Origin: Hysterangium stoloniferum
Lineage: Eukaryota > Basidiomycota > Agaricomycetes > Hysterangiales > Hysterangiaceae
Assembly (NCBI GenBank): GCA_015178975.1
Contig: WHVD01000264.1
Span: 1-64,000 of the forward strand
DNA length: 64,000 nucleotides
Direction of reading: 5' to 3'
Shown: in pieces, positions 33,881 through 44,898 of the stretch
Layout: the number at the start of each line of letters is the position of its first letter
How positions within the stretch are numbered: the stretch's first letter is position 1
The notes under the pieces: generated by a model
Told to the model about the DNA's origin: nothing
What the model saw: only the letters and a program-made list of their open reading frames with translations
Databases searched by the model: none
Translations under genes and position numbers: made by a program

Positions 33881-34436
33881 GCCAAAGGATTCTGACCGGA
33901 TGGATCGGTTGGGGGTTGGTGCAGGGGCAAATGAAGAGGATATTGAGGCAGAACATATATCTGCGTCTGAGAGTGTGCCCAGCTCCCTCACCCCAGTCAA
34001 TAGTTCAACGCGGGGTCTGTAAGTGATGTTCTCTCTCAGGTACTCATTTTGAATAGCATTTGTTATCGGATGGGGAGTTCTAGCACATCAAATCCCGTTA
34101 CAGTAATAAGTCATCTCCCAACCACCACAGAGTCGCTTTCGGGGTAGAAACCAGTGCGGCGGAGCATATTACTAAATCCAAAATCAGCAGTCGAACGCGA
34201 GGGGACAAATACATCTGAGAGTCTAAAACTATGACCATGTCTCAAGGGTGTGTTTTATTCTCAATAGCTACGTATAAAATGCCTCTCAACGCCGCAGTTG
34301 CCCCCCTCATTGCCAATGCTTCACCTGAGAGTCCCACCATCGAGTTCCAAAAATTCGCCTTTCCACCGATCGCCGCATGTTAAAATTTTTGTTTCTTTGC
34401 GATGATCGCCGGGACTTACTAGCTTGGCCATAATAT
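33881..34436 (-). repeat. inverted duplicate arm of Hx copy D
   Basis: 33881-34085 is the reverse complement of about 33480-33685 (gene 1 C-terminal exon start). 34090-34436 is the reverse complement of the 5' region (about 31960-32300). Copy D can therefore fold back on itself. The same exon piece is inverted next to gene 1 in copy A. Confidence 0.75.
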
Positions 34437-35165
34437 TGGTGAAACATTGTTTGCTCATTCATATCTGTGTCCATGTCTGAGCTCTTGCACTTGTAGTGCT
34501 TCACATCCACCTCCCTTTCTTATTCTAATATTCCTGTCTTCTCTTCCTCTTTTAGAACAGTTCTTAACACTTGTGTGCTGTGCCCTTGCCAACTGTAAAG
34601 TGTCCTGATTTCAGGCAGGCAAAGACTTAGTTGTATCTTCAGACCTGAGGATAGGTCCAATGGTTGAGGGGTGCAAAGTATTGAATCCAGATGGAAGTTA
34701 GACCAAAATCAAAGTCAATATTCAAACTTATTTGTAGCTACTGTATATTACATCATGATATTTATATTGAGAGTTAGCATTGTTCTACAGATAGAGCAGA
34801 TAGGTAGAAGTAAATGAGAACAAATATAAGACATTAAGTATGAACAAAGGGTCTAGAATGGGATAAGGTTGCAAGAGTCAGAAGGATTGATTTGTAATAT
34901 AATTCATTAGTCAGAGGGCTTACAAGACTGGAAACAAAGGGGATGATAACCAAGGGTTCCAATCATCATGGAAACAGGGTTGATGTACAGTGGCTTCCAA
35001 AACTGTCCCAATGTTTTGGTAATTCTCAATAAATGCTTTATAACCTACCAAATAAATTTTCTAAAATAGTGAAATTATTCTCACATATACCTTAGCATAC
35101 TAGTTTTGATATACCCAAACACCACATAATATAGATGGATATTGGTGTCACAGTGAACCTTTTAG
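34437..35165. other. LTR-like debris and unrecognised sequence
   Basis: 34470-34535 in reverse (GGAGGTGGATGTGAAGCAC) resembles a polypurine tract with LTR start, also seen at 35971 and 61530. 34559-34980 begins with sequence like the alpha LTR (TTCTTAACACTTGTGTGCTG, then GTGTCCTGATTTCAG) but lacks the shared motif core. The rest is AT-rich without coding signal. Confidence 0.4.
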
Positions 35166-36365
35166 TGTCCTGCAAGTTGTGACTGGGGTAACATCTTGAA
35201 CAACTTTCAACTTGAACTTGCAACCACTATCCAGCTTTGTACTGTATAGTCGAAGCTCGAGTTACCATGAGTTTCTACTTGTATCTTACATTACTCATAT
35301 CTCCTCCTTCCTCTTAACTCATTACTCAGTTGACCACACTCTGGAATCATACTGTAAGGTTGATTCCATTCCTCCTTAGTCGCTTTAGTTATCCTATGGT
35401 TACATAGCCCGACTAAACTTACTCTACTTCATATATTGTACTTCAATAGTCAATTTATTATCATGTTGTACCTAGATGGTCAGAACTTCCATGACTCTTC
35501 ACACTGACCAAGGTGCAACAGATCCCACAGCCATTGAGCCTGAGGATGGCAAGCTGACAGGTCTATTGTGAGCTGGAAAGACAAGGTGTCTTTTCAAGAG
35601 GGACACTATGACTGTTATGTCTTGGAGAGCTGCTGTGCATCAGGATGGAGTTCCTGTAAGGACAATCAGACTGTGGGGAGAGCTGGATAGTATGGATTAT
35701 CATTTGAGGGAGTGGGAATGGTCACTGCAGGTCCCTCATGCTTGAAGGAGTGTTTTGGATTTGGCAAAGTGAGGGATTGCAAGCACATTGCAATAGATGG
35801 GGACCATCAATGTGGGCAATGGTCCAAGGCTGCCATGTAACTACCATATATCAAGAAACCAAGTACTCATACATTTTCAATGAGTCAACCATCACCTATT
35901 CAGATAGACAGAAAGTTATACAGTCAAAAGAACAGCACCATGAAAAATTAACAACCTATTAGAATGAAAAATGGAGGTGGATGTGATGCACTAAAAGTGC
36001 GAGCTCAGACAGACACAGCTACATCCAAGCAGGATAAAGATTCACTGGAGTTTGACTATGGACCAACAGTGGTACACAGCATGTATCTAATGTGTTATAC
36101 TCTGGGCTGGGGACCTTATTAATCTGCTCAAGAAGCTTTCACCAGACTCAGATGTTCCACAACCCCACTTTATTGGCATTACCATGAGGTTGCAGCCACC
36201 ACCCATGGAGAATCAGTCACCATTGGCCTCCTCATCCCACTTGATAATGCTGCCTTCATCTCGACCTCCCCTTATTGCTCAGCTTATTGCAACCCCAGCT
36301 GAACAAATCAAGCCTATTGTTTGAACAAGACAAAAAGCTTATGGACATTGGGTCTCCACCATATG

Positions 36366-36991
36366 TGTTACGACCCGTTCCCGGATGTTTCAATATCCGA
36401 CTTCCGGTCTCCCATTCCCGACTTCCGGTCTCCCATTCCCGACTTCCGGTCTCCCATTCCCGACTTCCGATCTCCCACTTTCGATATCCGATATCCGACT
36501 ACGGAACATCATAGTTACCGTATCATCCGCGTTCTTCGTTTGTTCCGCATTTGGTAATTTGTCCGTTGACAAGTATTCACTCGTTTGTTGTTGTATTCCC
36601 GTCTCGGAATATTGTCTTCCTAATATGTCTTATTGTATTTCCGTTTTAAGAACACTTCCGTTTCCGTCTTATTATGGTCTCAGTTTGTAGTACAATAACG
36701 AGTAGACTTATATTAGTTTCCGCGAATTTGTACTTTACTTTAGATCTGATATTGACTTAGTTTCTTATTCCTCCTCCCGTCTTTCTGTACGCTCGATATT
36801 CGGAACTCTTCGGAACTCTGAATATCCATATCTTCCGTCGTTAGTTCACTTCCGAAATTAAGGACACTGAGCGTTTGCGTAGAGGCGCAGCACATAAGCT
36901 GAAGCCGACGTCCTGACCCTATCCACAAGTTTCCGACTTCCCGGTGACTTCCCGATAGTTCCGGAATAAGTTCCCGACACGGCACTTAACA
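36366..36991 (-). mobile_element. solo LTR of family epsilon, 626 bp, target duplication ATATG
   Basis: Begins TGTTACGACCCGTTCC and ends GGCACTTAACA, with ATATG directly outside both ends (36361-36365 and 36992-36996). It retains many CpGs where the copies at 27384, 45671 and 57540 have TpG or CpA, so it is the youngest copy here. Carries the shared motif in reverse near 36889-36912. The forward orientation starts at 36991. Confidence 0.92.
36399..36480. repeat. 21-bp minisatellite in the epsilon LTR
   Basis: The unit GACTTCCGGTCTCCCATTCCC occurs about four times, the last copy diverged. Because 21 is divisible by three, it reads as a repetitive peptide in several frames, but no gene is implied. 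Confidence 0.85.
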
Positions 36992-38206
36992 ATATGCAGG
37001 ATTGACGAATTGTCATAAAGCCATCACAGTGCAGACCTGGAGGACATCATATCATCATTTCAGAGTAAATGTGTGAACTGGGCTCAAGCCATCCTACAAC
37101 TAGGAGGTTCCTTCCAAGAAGCCTGGAGAGGAGTTCCCAACATCCTTCAGAACTTCATCTGACATAGCTCTTTGAACTGGGGGGCACTGTGAGAGGCACC
37201 CCATATTATATTTCATATATTTTTCCTTATTTTTCTAATATTTTTTGACTACATAAATCTTCATTTATATGTATTTACACTAGTTCAAAGATCTATGTAT
37301 GCCTGTGGGTACATAGACTCTTATGGGTGCATACTTACATATATCATTGTCTTATGTACACTAGTGGGTATACATAACTAGAAACTCAGACACTTTTACC
37401 CCATAACCACAACTTGCCCAAGTCACCAATTGAAGTGTCCTGCAAGCTGTGATTGGGGTATCATCTCAGCCATCCTAAATGGCTACTAGCTATATCTCAT
37501 CTTCACTCTGTGCCTCATACTTACCATCAAAGCCCAGCACTCTCTACTCAAACTCACTCATTGCTGCTTTCACCTTCTCATGCTTTTCTATTTCCTTTGG
37601 AAATTACTCTTACTCATTTCTATTTCATTGGATTTGTTTAATCTGAATTGTACTGAAAGGGTCAATTCCATTTATTACAATAATTACCTCCAGTGAAAGG
37701 CTGTTGTTATCAGCCTCACTCAGTCAACACGGACAGGACTAAGTTTTCTTTATTTTAATAGCAGTATGATACAAGATGAATGTGAGGTTCCCTAGAGAAG
37801 AGTGGGAAGGGATTTCATGGTCAAAAAGATTCCCCTCTTATCACTGTGGAGTGTATACTTATATATCTGCTTGGAACAATAAGATTGTGGTAACAAAAGG
37901 TGCCTGAAGACAAGGCAGATGTGGCGGGAAAAGGAGAACAAAGGTTGATGGAAGAACAATGGTCAAGGGTGATTGAGTGGCGATGCAAGGAATGCTTGAT
38001 TAGTCGAACAAAGGGAGTGGTTGGGAATGGTGGCATATGTGGTAAGGTGGCCAGGCTTACATCCAGCTTCCTTCTAGTTGCTTAAGATGATTATTCCCAT
38101 TTTCTACTTATATTGTACTTCAATATTCAATATAACATTATTGTTTCTAGAAGGTCAATATTCTTCATATATCAAACAGTCAGACCTTTCATGACTCTTC
38201 ACAACA

Positions 38207-39008
38207 GTATTTTGCTATCCTTTGCACAACTTTGCCATCATTTGCTACTACAGAACATTTATTGTTTATGCTTGTCTTGTATTCCATGTCACATAGTATA
38301 AATTCCTGCCATGTATACTACTCTCTAGCTCAAATATTGGCAAAGAATATCTGAATCCCTCTACTCTTATCTTAGAATATTGTGATAATACTTTCAATAC
38401 TCAGAAGTATTTGCTTGTCTGGCCAACTCCTTAAACTAGCCCTTACCCAGACTTCAACTTGCTTCTCTTTAACCCTTAGCCCTGGGCCCCTGATTTACAA
38501 CTGAATGGTAATTTACATCTTATTACATACTACTTGCTTGCTTTGGAGGATATCTGAAAACTATTAAGTATACCAAATTCTAATACACTCTAAAGGTCAT
38601 TTAAACATCTGGGATGTGATTCAAACATAATTTGGTTTTGAAAAAACTTTATGAATGTTTAAAACTTATTGGTACATATATTATGAAACAAATCATCTTT
38701 CAAGAGCTGAATAGATTATGAAAGAGTTTAGTAGATTAAAAAGCATATCCTTTTAAATGGTCCATTTCATGCATATATATGTCATTGACATCTCTGGATA
38801 CATACATATGTATTACATCAGAATGGGTCTGTCAATCTGAACAGATTTCTACTTGATTTAACATACCCAGAATATATAGGTGCTTTCATTTAATAAAGAA
38901 AGTCATAGGATGAAAATCTCCAATGATATCTCACATATTTTACTGGGAAATAACTACAGTTTAGCATTTAAAAAACAAATTACCAACAAAAGTATTAGCA
39001 AGTATTTA
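38207..39008. other. AT-rich sequence, nothing recognised
   Basis: No ORF, domain or repeat structure that I can support. CpG is nearly absent. It is the left flank of the Tc1/mariner insertion. Confidence 0.5.
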
Positions 39009-39246
39009 CAGTGAGGGACAAAACCCTTCCAATGATTTTTAGTTGTGCAAAGATCCCTGAATAACTCAAGAACCACTATAGATACAGACCTGAAATTTGG
39101 GGGTTGGTTAGGTCTATATGTTATCTATATACCCTTAAAATATTATGACATAAGCATTAGTATTTCCCACACTATAAACAAAACACCAATAAAATCACAT
39201 TGGAAGGGTTTTGTCCCTGGTATAAAAAGAACACAAATCAAACAAT

Positions 39247-40356
39247 CTAGTACTTGGTATAGCCTCTCTTGGCCTTCAAAACAGCCTCAACCCTTCCAGG
39301 AATACTCTCTATCAAGTTCTGACAAGTAGAGGCAGGGATATTCTCCCACTCTGTCTGAACCCTCTCCTACAACTCATGAATACTCTTGGGTGCCACTTCA
39401 TACTCTCCCAACCTCCTTTTGAGGTAATACCAGAGGTGTTCAATTGGATTAAGGTCAGCAGACTGAGGTGGCCATACCATGACCATAAATCCATTGTCTT
39501 TGAACCAATTAATGGCCTTTGTGCTCTTGTGTTTGGTATCATTGTCCTGCTGAAAGACCACATCTTCTGTGTTCTTGCTATAATACTCCACAGTTGCTTG
39601 AAGTTCATCTTCCAAAATCCTACCATAAAGGTCAGCATCCATTCTCCCATTAATCTTGGTGGAATATCCTGGGCCTTCCCACAACATACAGCTCCACAAC
39701 ATCAGATTTCCTCTCCCAAACCTGACCGTGCCCTTGACCAGCCAACCACTGAGCCCCTCTCCTGCCCTTTTCCACAACATACAGCTCCACAACATCAGAT
39801 TTCCTCTCCCAAACCTGACCGTGCCCTTGACCAGCCAACCACTGAGTCCCTCTCCTGCCCTTTTCCACATCTAATTCCTCCCATATGACCCCAAACAATT
39901 GATTTTTGTCTCATCTGACCAAACAACCCTCTTCCAATCATCCACAGTCCAGTCCTTGTGTGCCAGAGTAAAGTCCATCCTTGCCTTCCTATACCTCTTA
40001 TTGAGTAAAGGCCTTTTTCTCTTCACCATAGCCCTCATTTCAGCCTTCTTGAATGCCCTATGAACAGTTCTAACTGAAATAGACTCTCCAGTCATATCTT
40101 GAATGGTTTGGTGACCTCAGTGGCATTTTCAGCCTTTTGAGAAGTGATTTGTTGAATAGAATAATGAATATCTGAGGAGGAAAGCTTGCATAAACAGCCA
40201 CCAGATGAGTTGGCAAGTGATGAGCAATGGGTAGAATGAATTCTGGATATAGTGGACAGATCTTGGCCAGTGATGTCAGAGATCTGAGGAGCAGACTTGC
40301 CCTTATTGAGAAAAGTGAGAATATTGGCTAAGCTGAGGAGGAGTAAGAGCCTTCAT
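39247..40356 (-). pseudogene. Tc1/mariner transposase, DD34E type, broken by stops and frameshifts
   Basis: Reading from ATG at 40356 gives the helix-turn-helix part (MKALTPPQLSQ, then LCKLSSSDIHYSIQQ). Next come VRTVHRAFKKAEMRA, the first catalytic Asp in VVWSDETKIN, the second in VVFQQDNDTKHKS, and the Glu in ADLNPIEHLWYYLKRRL, followed by a C-terminal tail ending YTKY. Defects: frameshifts near 40335 and 40112, TAG at 39871-39873, TAG at 39367-39369 (Trp expected), and a 93-bp in-frame duplication. Without the duplication the protein would be of usual family length, about 340 residues. Confidence 0.9.
39679..39868. repeat. 93-bp in-frame tandem duplication in the mariner transposase
   Basis: The sequence from ACAACATACAGCTCC is repeated at an offset of 93 bp (39681 and 39774) with a single difference noticed. 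It adds 31 residues (KRAGEGLSGWLVKGTVRFG block) between the first and second catalytic Asp. Confidence 0.92.
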
Positions 40357-40817
40357 GGTGTAGAATTTTGAGCTATGGGGATGTTTTTGGATTGGAAAGT
40401 AAACAGATGTATATATATATAATTTTGACAGGTCAGATGATTTTTATTTGCACTTATTTGCATATAAACAATATGGTTATATGTTAATCATGTGACAGGG
40501 ACAAAACCCTTCCAATGCAGTTTAATTAGTATTTTATTTATAGTGCGGGAAATACTGATGCTTATGTAATAATACTTTAAGGGTAAATAGACAATATATA
40601 GACCTAACCACTCCCCAAATCTTAGGTCTGTAGCTACAGTGGTTCTTGAGTTATTCAAGAATCTTTGCACAACTAGAAATCATTGGAAGGGTTTTGTCCC
40701 TCACTGTACATAACTTGGAAAACCATATACAATAGGTTCTATTAACTGAGTCTGAAGTGTTTAGGATATAATATGGAGAATTGTTTTGCATGGTTGGTGG
40801 TTAACAATATAATAGTC

Positions 40818-42010
40818 TGTTAAGGGTGCATACACGGAGGGTTTCCAGAGAAACCCACAGGAAATCTGGTAGGACTTGGCTTCAGCTTATTGGCTGCACC
40901 CTTACGAGATTGTGTTGTCCAATTTCAAACAGGTGGACAGGAAACCCAGGGAGTCCAGGTGGAGTTCGTGGGTTGAGGGGTCGTAGATCGGAGGTTGTGG
41001 GTCGAGAGGTTGGGGAGTCAAGGTAAATAAGTCGGAGGTTAAGAGATGCATCGGAGCCCGTGGGCTCCAACTAGCGAGAGTGGTGTAATTCAGAGAGGAG
41101 TTTAGAGTGGAAATGTACTAGATTACTGGGGAGAATCTAAGCTGATTTTCTGACTGGATTGTATGTACAACATCTGCCAGACTATATAGACTGTGGAATG
41201 AATAACATACCAAATCCAGTAATAATGAAACGAAACTAGCAAAACATAAAATGGGATAAGTAAACACCAAATTTGGTGTTAGGAATGGGATGGAACGGAG
41301 CAGAGTCCGAATTGTGACAAATCATAAACCATAACAGGAAATGGAGTGGGAGTGGAGTCCGAATCTGTTGAGGAACAAAGACACCGCATATATGGATATA
41401 TGGATCAGGGTCGACTGTTACCAGGATCAAGCGAACAATGGTAACAAAGGTACAAAAATAGCACACCCCTTGTTGTGCCACTATTCCCCTTTGTTCCCAT
41501 GTCTCACCTCTGTGCCACTCACCTACCCATTGTTCGTCTTTCATATATATATCATGCAGATACCATAGTTTTACCTCAGTCCGTTGTACTATCATACGAG
41601 ACTGAGGTAAGCTAATCTTTTCCCATATTGACTGACTATTATATTAATCACACATGTATTAGATATATTCTAGGTACTTAGTTAGTCCGTTGTACTATCA
41701 TACGAGACTGAGATATATTCTAGGGATTTATTTTCAACAGAATCATGACAGGTCAATTGACTAAAATGGGAACAGGGCTCAGTTAGAGGGATGACAGGTT
41801 GTCTGAGTGGGGTCTGGTGACTGATGCGTGGGACGAGGTTGGACATAGACAGGGACGGAGTCTGGTGCATATTCTGGTGACTGATACATGACATAACAAA
41901 GTCAAACATGGACAAGTCTGACGTAAGGAGTCCAGCAGGAATTCTGGTAAACTGACAATTGGTGCATATAAGTTAGTGCCCAGAGTCTGGCGAGAATTCC
42001 AGTCGTAACA
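40818..42010 (+). mobile_element. solo LTR of family delta, target duplication TAGTC, with nested LTR
   Basis: Begins TGTTAAGGGTGCATAC and ends CCAGTCGTAACA, with TAGTC on both sides (40813-40817 and 42011-42015). Carries the shared motif (GGACTTGGCTTCAGCTTA at 40872). Relative to the other delta copies it contains an extra 427 bp (41313-41739). Partly CpG-retaining. Confidence 0.9.
41313..41739. mobile_element. LTR of family iota nested in a delta LTR
   Basis: Starts TGTGACAAATC and ends TTTCAACA. The delta copy at 58380 lacks it at the same place. GAAT occurs on both sides. It contains two copies of a hairpin-forming segment (CCTCAGTCCGTTGTAC to GAGACTGAGG), also present in the LTR at 62820-63145. 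Confidence 0.6.
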
Positions 42011-42801
42011 TAGTCTCAGAATAGATACTACTATTTAAAGATGAAGTTTTGTAGCAATATTGCTTTTATTAGTAAACATTTGATATTATAATGATTACAG
42101 ACAGCCTCCTTTGAAATGCCAGAGTGTTAGGACTGGAAAACCTGCTGGGCTCCAGATCCCATCCTACATGCACCCAACTTGCTATACCAAGTTACAGCTA
42201 AACTGGAAAACCCGCCAGGACCCAGACATCAAGCCTGTCTATGCCTGACCCCCTGTGTCTCATGCATCAGTCACCAGACCCTGCCAGGACCTGCACATGT
42301 CAAAGCCTGTCTATGTCTGACCCTGTTCCATGCACCAGTCACCAGGCTCTGCCCAGATAAGCCAACAGCTCTCTAATTGAGCCCTGTTCCCATTATGGTC
42401 TAATGACCTGTCATATTTTAGACTCTGCCTCCATTCCATTCCATTCCTAACACCTAATTTGGTGTTTACTTATCTCATTTCATGATTACTTGTTTGGATC
42501 TCATTATTACCGTATTTGGTATTGCATACATTCTACAGTCTATATAAACTAGCTAATGTTGTACATATGTACAATCTGGTCAGAAAATCAACTAAGTTTT
42601 CAGACTAAGTCCTCCCCCAGTTACTTAGCATATACCCACTCCATCCCCATCTCACAATGCTATTGACCTCATCAGAGCCCACAGACTTTCTGACTGGTCT
42701 TCACTCCACCCCCATCTCTCATATCACAACACTCACTCAACCTCATCAGAGCCTGTGGGCTTCCCCATTGGTCTTTCAACCTATCAACCCCTGACCTATC
42801 A

Positions 42802-43247
42802 TGTCACAAATCAAATATTCTTCAATAAAGTTGAATAATATGCTATTGATTGAACTCGAAAGCCTCGTTCAATGAAGTATATATTTGCCCTGTCGATGAA
42901 GTAAGAGGCTATTACCAGTCGTGTGAACTCATGGAAGTATTGTCGAAGAAGTTACAACAAGTTAGATTATTAATATGACACTAATTTTACAGATATTTCA
43001 ACTGACTTCCCTCACTCCTTGCGTGGCCCTTTTCTGCTTTTCATTGTATCACTATGACTATATTATAATTTAATAATGAAATCATTCATGACATCGAAAT
43101 GAGACATGTTGAAATGAGACATGTCGAAAGAGATTCAATGTTGTTGAATAATGTTTGGGTTTGTTGAGTCGAGTTCGATGAGTTGAAGAGTTGTCAAATA
43201 TTACCTGAATGTTTGTAACAATGTTGTGACTTGTGATGGTTGTGACA
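42802..43247 (+). repeat. 5' LTR of the Zn2Cys6-carrying element
   Basis: TGTCACAAATC to GTTGTGACA, 446 bp, aligning over most of its length with the beta solo LTR at 28534-29023 (AATAAAGTTGAATAAT, then CTGACTTCC, then AAATCATTCATGACATC). Confidence 0.8.
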
Positions 43248-43326
43248 GTATCCTCCCCCTGTGACCAAGCCCACGAGGTTGGAGTTTAAAAAGTTTTCAT
43301 TGTCTATTTTCATCTTCAATCAATCA

Positions 43327-44157
43327 ATGTCTGACATAGAAGGTGATGATTTCAAATCAGACTCCGAATTCTTGGGTTTCGAAGATAAGGATATAGAAAT
43401 CAATGCAGTTGGCAAGTGAATTTCTGGGATTTCTTGAAATTAGTTAATTAGTTATTTTTTTAGAAGAAATTCCCAAAAAATGATTAATGGATTGTGAGGA
43501 ACCATTTGATAAGACAAATTGCAAAGGAATCAAGATGCAATGGGAGTTTGAGGCAAAATCAGAAAATTTGTAAGTTTTTCGATTTGTTGAATTTTGATTT
43601 AAGATAATTTGTTTTTCAGTTGCATGATGTGTTTTAATGCGAATTTTGTATGCAAGAAAACAAATGCATTGTCAAATTGTGATTGTTGCAATTGATTGCA
43701 TCGGGCCTGTTATTGGACCATAAATAGACCACCTGGAAAACCATGTCAAAGTCGAAACAAAAGTCAAAATGTGATTGAAGAATCAGATGATGAGGTCGAA
43801 AATGGTAGTCCTGGAATTTGAAAACTCAGTCAAAGGAAGAATATTCGTCATAATGTCATGTCAAGAATGTCAAATTTTTTGAGAAGGTTGAGAAGGCTGG
43901 AGAATCGATTGGATAATCACTTGGAACAAGAAATGAAATTGATGTGGGAAAAAATGTCAAAAATGGAGAATACAATTGAGGATTTAATTGGTGAGGTCAA
44001 AGCATTTAGGGATGATTTTTCAGTTTTGTTGAAGAAATTGGTTGAAAGTGGGGATTTTAGTGAAGAAACTGATATAAGCATTGATAGTGGAATATTTAGG
44101 GGGGCATGGTTTGATAAGATGGCAGAATTGAGAGAAGAGGGGATTGAGGATTTATAG
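43327..44157 (+). pseudogene. Zn2Cys6-like domain plus coiled-coil protein gene inside an LTR element
   Basis: ATG at 43327 opens an acidic stretch (MSDIEGDDFKSDSEFLGFED). Intron-like gaps lie at about 43413-43461 and 43570-43618. The next exon has cysteines spaced C-x2-C-x6-C-x8-C-x2-C-x6-C (CMMCFNANFVC, then NCDCC, then HRAC). That is the spacing of the fungal Zn2Cys6 binuclear cluster, a DNA-binding domain. A charged, heptad-like segment follows (RRLRRLENRLDNHLEQEMKLM, KMENTIEDLIGEV), then stop at 44155-44157. Three in-frame TGA codons (one within the cluster) sit where Trp is plausible, so this copy is probably dead. The exon 1 to exon 2 phase is unresolved. Confidence 0.6.
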
Positions 44158-44360
44158 ATACTTAAAAACTTGATTTATTTAATTTTTTGGTATTTTTGAT
44201 TGTTTATTTGACTTTATTGAGTAAAATTCGATTCGTGACAGTGTTTTCTGACTGCCAACTGTTGATGAAGCATAGGACACTCTGAGCACACACCACAAAT
44301 TCAATTCATTTCACATCCCCTTCATCCATCATTCCCACAACAACATTATCTGGACTCGTC

Positions 44361-44532
44361 ATGTCAAGTGGTATTAGGACTCAATCAGCTGCAAGCAATA
44401 CAATCCTAAGATTGACTAGCGATCTGGCCATTACATCATTCAAACCTATTTCGACAATCTTCAAGAAATCCGAATCCAATTCAATTGTCAATCGAGACTT
44501 TATTGGAAAAAGAGACATGCTTCAATCTGGGT
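44361..44532 (+). CDS. short second ORF of the beta element (hypothetical first exon)
   Basis: ATG at 44361 reads MSSGIRTQSAASNTILRLTS, then FKPISTIFKKSESNSIVN, and meets a GTGAGT donor near 44530. It may be the first exon of a lost gag-like gene. Nothing downstream continues it clearly. Confidence 0.3.
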
Positions 44533-44639
44533 GAGTCAAATTATTTATTTCCAAGAAGATTTACAAGAAATCAAAATCCCAGACTTTTCAATTCTTCTAC
44601 CACACAATTATCTTCTGACTTCTTCTTTCCAACTTTCGC

Positions 44640-44815
44640 AGGTTACTGATTTTTGAAGATTTCTGACTTTGAAATATTTTGATTTTTGAAGATTTCAACT
44701 TTTTGACTTTTGACTTTTGAAGATTTCGAACTTTTCGAGATTTCCGATTTTCAAATATTTCTGACTATCGAAGATTTTCAACTTTTGAAAATTTCCGACT
44801 TTTTGATTTTCTTGA
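44640..44815. repeat. low-complexity TTTGAAGATTTC/GACTTTT tract
   Basis: Imperfect reiteration of TTTTTGAAGATTTC and GACTTTTGAC units, just upstream of the 3' LTR of the beta element. Confidence 0.7.
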
Positions 44816-44898
44816 TCAAATCAATATTCAAGTGAAATCTGGGACTATCAATTCAATCACAATTCGACCTCATGGGCTCAGTCATAAAAGGGGAATAC

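Larger units (their letters stand above)
30410..34436 (+). mobile_element. Hx repeat copy D, rearranged, with inverted segments
   Basis: Order on plus: third conserved ORF (about 30480-30794) and its spacer (to 31085); a roughly 570-bp inverted piece holding the gene 1 3' end and the adjoining gene 2 end (31093-31665); the 5' region (31750-32570); gene 1 to mid C-terminal exon (32575-33880); and an inverted copy of gene 1 exon and 5' region (33881-34436). Copy B lacks the inserted inverted piece. Copy A shares the same kind of arrangement. CpG retained. Confidence 0.7.
35166..38206 (+). mobile_element. degenerate LTR retroelement, family zeta
   Basis: Both ends carry related sequence beginning TGTCCTGCAAG and ending CATGACTCTTCACA (35166-35503 and 37436-38206). 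The interior of about 1.9 kb is coding-poor, with no domain I can assign. A purine tract (CTGGGGGGCAC near 37176) suggests a 3' LTR might start as early as 37187. An epsilon solo LTR is inserted in the interior. No matching outer duplication. Confidence 0.4.
39009..40706 (-). mobile_element. complete Tc1/mariner-type transposon with 210-bp terminal inverted repeats, target duplication TA
   Basis: Both ends begin CAGTGAGGGACAAAACCC and are followed outward by TA (39007-39008 and 40707-40708). The inverted repeats span 39009-39218 and 40497-40706 and are about 90% alike by eye. Each long repeat itself starts with CAGTGAGGGACAAAACCCTT and ends with the inverted version of the same 18-bp core. 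There are thus four copies of the core in the element. One transposase gene lies on minus between the repeats. Confidence 0.95.

Noticed and set aside
36275..36690. Overlapping repetitive-peptide frames (RSPIPDF and similar) on both strands
   Set aside because: They are translations of a 21-bp minisatellite in a solo LTR, open only because the unit length is divisible by three.
35166..38206. Intact Ty3 element between the two zeta LTR-like ends
   Set aside because: No gag, protease, RT or integrase motif was found in the interior, and the outer 5-bp flanks (TTTAG, GTATT) do not match.
39376..39888. Plus-strand 170-codon frame opposite the mariner transposase
   Set aside because: Antisense shadow; the DD34E motifs are on the minus strand.
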